Source of the DNA: an uncultured Oscillospiraceae bacterium
GTDB lineage: Bacteria; Bacillota; Clostridia; Oscillospirales; Ruminococcaceae
DNA length: 64,000 bases
Direction: 5' to 3'
NCBI GenBank assembly: GCA_910588145.1
Contig: CAJUPO010000006.1
Coordinates: forward strand, 70,607-134,606
The notes beneath the pieces are model-generated. The model was not told where the DNA came from and made no database searches. It saw only the letters and a list, made by a program, of their open reading frames with translations. The position numbers and the translations under genes are program-made. Shown piece by piece: positions 59,020 through 64,000 of this stretch. Numbering within the stretch: position 1 is the first letter of the stretch; each line of letters begins with the position of its first letter.

Positions 59020-60243
59020 TCACGCTCTTGCGAAAACTGTGGTGACAGTGATGATGTCATTATCGATTTTCGCAAAAATCTCGCCATTCATCTTGCGCAT
59101 GAGCTGTCTGCAAATGTAAAGTCCCAGCCCGTTGCCGCCAATGTTTCCCGCATTTGCTCCGCGCCAAAAGCTCTCGAAAATATGCGTCAAATCGTCCTTC
59201 TCAAGCGTACAACCGCCGTTCATGATTGCAATTTGGACGCATTCGTCGTCTTCGGGGAAAATCAATTCCACACGTCTGCCATCGCCGTATTTGAGGGCAT
59301 TTTCCATAATGTTTTGCATCACTTCAACGCTCCTGCTCAAATCCCCCGATAGCAGACAGTTTTTATATTTTCCGATAATAAAATCTGTTTTGATAAGTGC
59401 CAGTTTTTCCTTGTAATATCCCGCGATTTTTTCAACAAGTTCCGAAAGATAAAACTCGCCCATATTCACTTCAAAGCTGAAGAAATCTTCTCTTGAAGCC
59501 GTTATAATCTGTGAAACATAGCCCTCGATCTCCTCCGCTTTTTCGTTGATGTTTTCAGCGATTTTGTGCTGCTTTTCCGCGTCCGAATACAAATTTTTCG
59601 ACAGTGCTGCCGAGTACAATTTTATAGCGGAAAGCGGCGTTTTAATATCGTGCGAGAGCGATAGCAGCAGTGTTTTCTTTTCTTTCTGCATTTCCAGTTC
59701 GCGCTGCTTTTGCTGTTCTATATTTTCACGGAGAATATTGATCCCCCAAAGAAATTTTCCGAAAAAACGGTTTTTCGTTTCCTTTATCGGCGCGGCGAGA
59801 TTACCCTTTGAAAGCTCGTAAGGGATACCGCTCAGACGTTCAAAGGGCATAAGAATTGCGAATTTTATATAAAGCAAAACCGTTATGATTAAAATCGCCA
59901 TAACGCCGAGAACGGCATTTACAATTCCTGTAAGCTGCGTTTTGTCGGAGTAGCCGTTAGTATTGTAATCAAAGCGATAAAGTTCTCCGTTTATTTCACG
60001 GATAACATAGTCGCTGTCCGTGCTGTAAAATTTTTCTCCGTATCGTTCAATATTTGTAACGTACACACATTCGGAAATGTCGGCAGAACCATTCGTTTCT
60101 ATTTCATGGACAAGACGGCTTATCTCCACTCGATATTGCCTGCTCCCATTGGTTCTGTCGGCGGCAAGAATTATATTCACTACAACAAACAACAGGATTA
60201 CGGCAATCGCAACTACGGAGAAAATTTTGTTAAACGCTTTCAT
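59020..60243 (-). CDS. Cargo sensor histidine kinase
   Basis: 407 residues. Two membrane helices (about 8-28 and 105-130) flank a roughly 75-residue extracytoplasmic loop; then a HAMP-like linker, HisKA with the histidine in LLLSLSHDIKTPLSAIK, and an ATPase domain with NIMENALKYGDG (N box) and GGNGLGLYICRQL (G2). Style is that of kinases sensing cationic peptides together with an ABC transporter. Its start overlaps the response regulator stop by 14 bases. No sensor ligand can be predicted. Confidence 0.92.
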   Translation of the reverse strand: MKAFNKIFSVVAIAVILLFVVVNIILAADRTNGSRQYRVEISRLVHEIETNGSADISECVYVTNIERYGEKFYSTDSDYVIREINGELYRFDYNTNGYSDKTQLTGIVNAVLGVMAILIITVLLYIKFAILMPFERLSGIPYELSKGNLAAPIKETKNRFFGKFLWGINILRENIEQQKQRELEMQKEKKTLLLSLSHDIKTPLSAIKLYSAALSKNLYSDAEKQHKIAENINEKAEEIEGYVSQIITASREDFFSFEVNMGEFYLSELVEKIAGYYKEKLALIKTDFIIGKYKNCLLSGDLSRSVEVMQNIMENALKYGDGRRVELIFPEDDECVQIAIMNGGCTLEKDDLTHIFESFWRGANAGNIGGNGLGLYICRQLMRKMNGEIFAKIDNDIITVTTVFARA

Positions 60244-60895
60244 ATTTATAACCCACCCCCCATACGGTAACTATTTTTTTAGGGTTTTTGGGGGCGTCCT
60301 CTATTTTCTGCCGCAGCCATTTTATGTGTACCGTCAGTGTCTGCTGTTCTGAAAAGCTGTCGCTGCCCCAGACCTGTTCAAAAATGTATTCCTTGCTTAA
60401 AGCCCTGCCCTTATTCTCCATTAAAAGCAGAAGCAGCTCAAATTCCTTCGCGGTCATTTCGAGTTCTTTTTCGTTTTTGTAAACGGCACGGCTCGCCTTA
60501 TTTATGCGTATATTGCCGTCAGTAATTTCGTCAAGAGCGTATCGTCGCTTAAAAATCCCGCTTATTTTTGCGAGCATAATATCAATATCATATGGCTTTT
60601 CTATATAATCGTCTGCGCCGAGATTCAGTCCGTTCAGCTTGTCATCCTTTTCCGTTTTCGCACTTACAATCAATACGGGCGTGTTGCTCGACCTGCGGAT
60701 TTTTTCCAGAACATAAAATCCGTCCTTATCGGGCAGCATGATGTCAAGCACGACAAGCCTTGCGCCGTATCTTTTGTACAGCAGCAAGGCTTCTTCGGCT
60801 GTTTGAACCGCCGATACTGTATAATTTTCCGCACGGAGAAAATCACACAGCAGGTCGGCAAGCTCCTTGTTGTCCTCAACAATGAGAATATCCAT
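60230..60895 (-). CDS. Cargo OmpR-family response regulator
   Basis: 221 residues. Receiver domain with ILIVEDNKEL, phospho-acceptor in LVVLDIMLPDKDGFYVL and KPYDIDIML; winged helix from about 128 (FELLLLLMENKGRALSKEYIFEQVWG, TVHIKWLRQKIE). It pairs with the kinase that follows and lies 1-2 bases from the ABC ATPase gene. Likely activates the transporter operon it belongs to. Confidence 0.95.
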   Translation of the reverse strand: MDILIVEDNKELADLLCDFLRAENYTVSAVQTAEEALLLYKRYGARLVVLDIMLPDKDGFYVLEKIRRSSNTPVLIVSAKTEKDDKLNGLNLGADDYIEKPYDIDIMLAKISGIFKRRYALDEITDGNIRINKASRAVYKNEKELEMTAKEFELLLLLMENKGRALSKEYIFEQVWGSDSFSEQQTLTVHIKWLRQKIEDAPKNPKKIVTVWGVGYKYESV

Positions 60896-60896
60896 A

Positions 60897-61655
60897 TTAC
60901 CACCCTAATTCCAGAAGCCAGTTATTCAATGCGCGCTCCCGTTCTCTTATCTGTGTGGAACAGTCGCTTAAGTCGTACTCTCCCTTTATGTTCCCGTCAA
61001 CAATGTACATGACCCTTGTACATTTTGCCGCGACCTTAACATCGTGGGTAACGAGCATGATTGTTGTTCCCTCAGAATTTAATTTTACAAGCTCTTCCAT
61101 TACCTCGTCGGAGGAAGTGCGGTTCAAAGCCCCTGTCGGCTCGTCAGCAAAAATCATTTTCGGATTGTTCATCATACTGCGGCAGATACACGCCCGCTGA
61201 AGCTGACCGCCCGAAACCTCGTTGATGTCGTTGTCGGCAATGTCGATAATGCCGAGCCTGCGCATGAAATCCTGGCCGCGCCGCGCCGTTTCCCTGCGGG
61301 GTTCACGCTGCTTTTTGGATTGCGTTGCAGGAAGTATGATATTATCCAATATGGTGAGGTTTTTCAGCATATACATTTGCTGAAAGATAAAACCCATTTC
61401 GTCAAGGCGCAGGTCTGCAAGTTCTCTTTCGCCCATCCCTGCAATATTTCTTCCACAGAAGTTTACCTCCCCTGCGGTAAGATTATCCATGCCCGAAACT
61501 GCGTACAGCAGCGTGGATTTTCCAGAGCCTGACGGACCCATAACGGCGACCATTTCTCCCTCGCCAATTTTGAAATTTACATTTTTCAATACGTTGTTCT
61601 GCCGCTTGTTTACGATATACGTTTTGCAAAGGTCTTTTACTTCGAGAATATTCAT
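60897..61655 (-). CDS. Cargo ABC transporter ATPase (FtsX/MacB-type)
   Basis: 252 residues of the MacB/LolD-like group used by BceA- and SalX-type exporters. Walker A MGPSGSGKSTLL (about 40-51), signature NEVSGGQLQRACICRS, Walker B MIFADEPTGALN and the H-loop VTHDVKVA. Starts 18 bases after the permease ends, forming permease-ATPase-regulator-kinase. Expected to expel or detoxify peptide antibiotics, but the substrate is unknown. Confidence 0.94.
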   Translation of the reverse strand: MNILEVKDLCKTYIVNKRQNNVLKNVNFKIGEGEMVAVMGPSGSGKSTLLYAVSGMDNLTAGEVNFCGRNIAGMGERELADLRLDEMGFIFQQMYMLKNLTILDNIILPATQSKKQREPRRETARRGQDFMRRLGIIDIADNDINEVSGGQLQRACICRSMMNNPKMIFADEPTGALNRTSSDEVMEELVKLNSEGTTIMLVTHDVKVAAKCTRVMYIVDGNIKGEYDLSDCSTQIRERERALNNWLLELGW

Positions 61656-61673
61656 AATTGCTTCTTCCTTTCA

Positions 61674-64000
61674 TTATTCAATGCTTGCTGTATCGGAGGA
61701 TTTGATTTTTCTTGTGTACAGAGAGGTCAAAAACGCGCTTACGGCTGTGGCGGTAAGGACGATAACGGGGAATACTGCGTATATCTCCACAGGGTTTTGC
61801 ATATATTCTACGCCCATTTCAAGCCCCATCGTCCCGAAAATAGGGTCAAAGCAAAGCTTTGTAAGGGGCATACCCAAAAACTCCGCAAGAAGTACAGCCG
61901 CCGCCACCGCAATGAAAAATCTTAATGTGTACTGTCCATATATTTTGGCGTTCCTAATGCCGATGGCTTTCAAAAGGGCAATTTCCGCCTGCTCCTTTGC
62001 GATAAAGGAACGCGCCATAAGCACGGTTATAAGTGCGGCTAAAATTACCGTAAGGACGGCGGACATTTTTTTAACCGCGTCTATGGCATCGCCGACTCCG
62101 GTGGTGTCCTTTACGGTTTCGCCCGCTGTTTTAACGCTTGAAAACTTAGGATAAAGCTCCTCGATTTTTTCAATTCTGCTTAATACTTCCTTATCGTCGG
62201 GGTCGTCGGTAAATCTTATCTGCGTACCGGGGGAGCCGATTGCTGCGATATAGTTGATATCGCAGTCGGTATGAACCCTTACGGATATGCCCTGGTTGAC
62301 CATTGCCTGATACAGAGCGGTTATGATGAACTCCGCCGTTTCGCCCGTCGGGTAGGACAAGGTAACGGTATCGCCTATTTCCGCACCCAGCTTTTTTGCC
62401 AAAAGGGTTGTCATCGCAATTTCGTCGCTGTTTTGGGGAGGAGTACCCTCTAAATATTCGTACATATCCATTGTTGTTCCCGTACCCTGAAGTATAGCTG
62501 TCTTGCTTTCATATTCGCCGTATCTTATCATCGTATAAATATAATATTCCGTCATACATTCCGCGGGCATACCGTTTTCCGCAAGGGTCTGCTCCATATC
62601 ATCAAGATATTTTTTAACCTTTTCATGTCCGTCCACGGTCATAAATTTCACAGCTTCGTCGCCGATGTCCGCAACGGCGTGGCAGTCTGCATTCCCGAAA
62701 TATTTCAGCAGCTTTCCGCTTTTAAGAGACGCCGTGACATTGGAAAGCATTATCAGCAGCGACATACACAGAAAAAACGTAAAAGCAATGACAGCGTAGC
62801 GTTTGGGACTGCTTACAATATCGTTTGCGGCAAGGAAAGCCGTCGTGCCAAGCCGCGATTTTCCAAGGCTCATAACGCCTTTTTTGCGGAAGCGTTCCCC
62901 TGTCTGCCCGTTCCTTACAGCGTCGATAGGGGACATTTTGCTCACCCTGCCCGTACAACTGAGACAGAACAGGAGAATCACAGCCGCTGTCAGAACCGCG
63001 CAGGCAATGTTTACAAATCCGTTATTGCTGCTGTCTATTATAATAGACTCCGAGGAATAACTTATAAGCATTTTCCCGAACGGGTAGCTGAGTATCAAGC
63101 CGAGTGCTGCGCCGACAACGGAAATAGCGAAGTATTTTGTAAGGTACAGCCCCCGAATTTTTATGTTCCGTATGCCTATTGCTTTCATAACGCCTATCTC
63201 GCGGAATTCTTCGGAGAGGGTAAAGGCTATGGTGAACCGCAGTACCGCAAAGGATATGATGATAAGAATAAGGCTCACCGCAAGGATAAGACCCATGATT
63301 ATCATGTTAAAAATATAGGCTTGACCCAGTGTATCCGTGCCACTCGCAAAGGTAAAGCTGTCGGATATATCCGCTATCTGGGACAGGGTCTTGTCAAGAT
63401 TGGCGGTGTGTATGTATAAGAATTTCCCGCCGTACATATTTTTCATCGTTTCGTCGGACATATATTCGTCAAATTCCTCGCCGTTCATGATAAACCTTTT
63501 AATGCCTATCAATTCCGTGCCGCAGACAGCGTCCCTGAAACTGCCCGCAAAGGTAAATTCGTGGCTTACGCCCTCTATTTCGACAGTAATTTTGTCGCCT
63601 ACCTTAAGTCCCATGCTTTTCTCTATGAAACGGGTAGCGTAAATTTCCCCTTTCGGTACGCTTTTAAGAATATTTTCGTCGTCCAGGAAATAATTCATCC
63701 CCATATCGCTGTCGCTCTGTAATACAAATATCTGATTGGCGTTGGAATCGTTAAGCGGTTCGCCGGCCCGCGTAATATTGGACTGGGACACACGGACGAA
63801 CTCCTCGATACGGAAATCGTCTATCGCGGAGGCTTTTTCAAGCGTCCCACAAATGTCCTTGTCTGAGGATTTGTTTTCGCTCATCGCCCAGTAATCGGGT
63901 ACGTCCGCCATTTCAAAATAGCTGTCCAGCGCAGTCGTCACGGTGATGATGTTGCTCACGCCTGAGGACATGAACATCGACGCGAGTATAATAAATACCA
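61674..64000 (-). CDS. Cargo FtsX-family ABC permease, 5' end outside window
   Basis: At least 774 residues; the frame stays open to the window edge (VFIILASMFMSSG is part of the first membrane helix), so the N-terminus is missing. Two FtsX-type permease cores are visible: helices at IIMGLILAVSLILIIISFAVLRF, KYFAISVVGAALGLILSYPFG and IACAVLTAAVILLFCLS, and later SAVLTVILAALITVLMARSF, RFFIAVAAAVLLAEFLG and YAVFPVIVLTATAVSAFLTSL. Large extracytoplasmic domains lie between. The loop sequence EFREIGVMKAIGI and AEIALLKAIGI is the coupling motif repeated twice, diagnostic of the family. Confidence 0.93.
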   Translation of the reverse strand, partial: VFIILASMFMSSGVSNIITVTTALDSYFEMADVPDYWAMSENKSSDKDICGTLEKASAIDDFRIEEFVRVSQSNITRAGEPLNDSNANQIFVLQSDSDMGMNYFLDDENILKSVPKGEIYATRFIEKSMGLKVGDKITVEIEGVSHEFTFAGSFRDAVCGTELIGIKRFIMNGEEFDEYMSDETMKNMYGGKFLYIHTANLDKTLSQIADISDSFTFASGTDTLGQAYIFNMIIMGLILAVSLILIIISFAVLRFTIAFTLSEEFREIGVMKAIGIRNIKIRGLYLTKYFAISVVGAALGLILSYPFGKMLISYSSESIIIDSSNNGFVNIACAVLTAAVILLFCLSCTGRVSKMSPIDAVRNGQTGERFRKKGVMSLGKSRLGTTAFLAANDIVSSPKRYAVIAFTFFLCMSLLIMLSNVTASLKSGKLLKYFGNADCHAVADIGDEAVKFMTVDGHEKVKKYLDDMEQTLAENGMPAECMTEYYIYTMIRYGEYESKTAILQGTGTTMDMYEYLEGTPPQNSDEIAMTTLLAKKLGAEIGDTVTLSYPTGETAEFIITALYQAMVNQGISVRVHTDCDINYIAAIGSPGTQIRFTDDPDDKEVLSRIEKIEELYPKFSSVKTAGETVKDTTGVGDAIDAVKKMSAVLTVILAALITVLMARSFIAKEQAEIALLKAIGIRNAKIYGQYTLRFFIAVAAAVLLAEFLGMPLTKLCFDPIFGTMGLEMGVEYMQNPVEIYAVFPVIVLTATAVSAFLTSLYTRKIKSSDTASIE

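Larger units (their letters stand above)
53272..64000. mobile_element. Integrated mobilizable element, TnpX/TndX serine-recombinase type (right end outside window)
   Basis: From about 53.27 kb onward the DNA is visibly more GC-rich and codon use differs from the AT-rich host. The content is that of a mobilizable or conjugative transposon: large serine recombinase at the left end, TnpW-like, relaxase and MobC-like genes, oriT-like hairpins, sigma-region-4 protein, KTR protein and cargo ABC transporter plus two-component system. All genes read toward the left end. The exact left boundary is not resolved; the recombinase stop is at 53338 and host coding ends at 53271. The right end lies outside. 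Confidence 0.8.

Noticed and set aside
62625..63419. 264-codon open frame on the plus strand
   Set aside because: Lies entirely opposite the FtsX permease gene, which has clear family motifs; the composition is Cys/His/Arg-rich and no ribosome site precedes it.
1..64000. tRNA or rRNA genes, CRISPR arrays, insertion sequences
   Set aside because: No cloverleaf-like segment, no regularly spaced direct repeats and no transposase of the DDE type were seen; the only recombinase is the large serine one.

Overview
The window comes from a low-GC, Gram-positive, fibre-degrading gut anaerobe of the Ruminococcus/Oscillospiraceae type. The sequence shows this through a secreted GH10 xylanase with a type I dockerin (cellulosome logic), a cell-surface GH9 glucanase, HPr kinase, an indolepyruvate:ferredoxin oxidoreductase, many textbook sigma-A promoters (TTGACA-17-TATAAT type) and AAGGAGG-type ribosome binding sites. 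The species assignment is inference.

Layout. 1-3.0 kb: a partial PHP phosphoesterase, hprK and the dockerin xylanase. 3.2-5.7 kb: an ECF sigma factor with a membrane-anchored beta-propeller partner. 5.9-9.6 kb: DAHP synthase, then an operon DUF5685 - J-domain protein - membrane protein - flavin-binding NimA-like protein. 9.7-14.4 kb (plus strand): hisJ-like phosphatase, Lrp regulator, aminotransferase and ispE, then rplM-rpsI behind a strong promoter and a probable L13 leader. 14.6-19.9 kb (minus): a paaK-HAD-iorA-iorB-ACT operon for arylpyruvate/arylacetate chemistry. 20-33.6 kb: uridine-kinase-like protein, GH9 glucanase, tex, gpsA-plsY-der, rpmF operon, a P-loop protein, pgi, an S11 peptidase homologue that has lost canonical catalytic residues, and an HPr-like protein without the phospho-histidine. 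33.9-44.3 kb (plus): mtaB, purL, two zinc-ribbon/membrane proteins, and a ribbon-helix-helix protein directly upstream of clpB. 44.6-48.5 kb: a lipoprotein plus ABC exporter operon behind a palindrome that overlaps its promoter. 48.5-50.5 kb: groES-groEL under a perfect CIRCE. 50.8-53.3 kb: a two-component system with a third membrane gene.

At about 53.27 kb the base composition changes abruptly to a more GC-rich, differently coded DNA that continues to the window end. This is the left part of an integrated mobilizable element: large serine recombinase (TnpX/TndX type), TnpW-like protein, relaxase, MobC-like accessory protein, a candidate oriT with paired hairpins, a sigma-region-4 protein, a small cysteine-rich KTR protein, and a cargo of FtsX-type permease, ABC ATPase, response regulator and histidine kinase. 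The right end is not in the window. The element begins immediately after the short membrane gene at 52915-53271, which may therefore be a truncated host gene.

How it works together: HprK plus the HPr-like protein point to serine-phosphorylation-based carbon control in a bacterium that makes xylanase and glucanase; HisJ/Lrp/aminotransferase/DAHP synthase and the IorAB-PaaK-ACT set point to amino-acid, especially aromatic, metabolism; groESL, clpB and the J-domain protein form the protein-quality-control part. No tRNA, rRNA, CRISPR array or insertion sequence was recognised.
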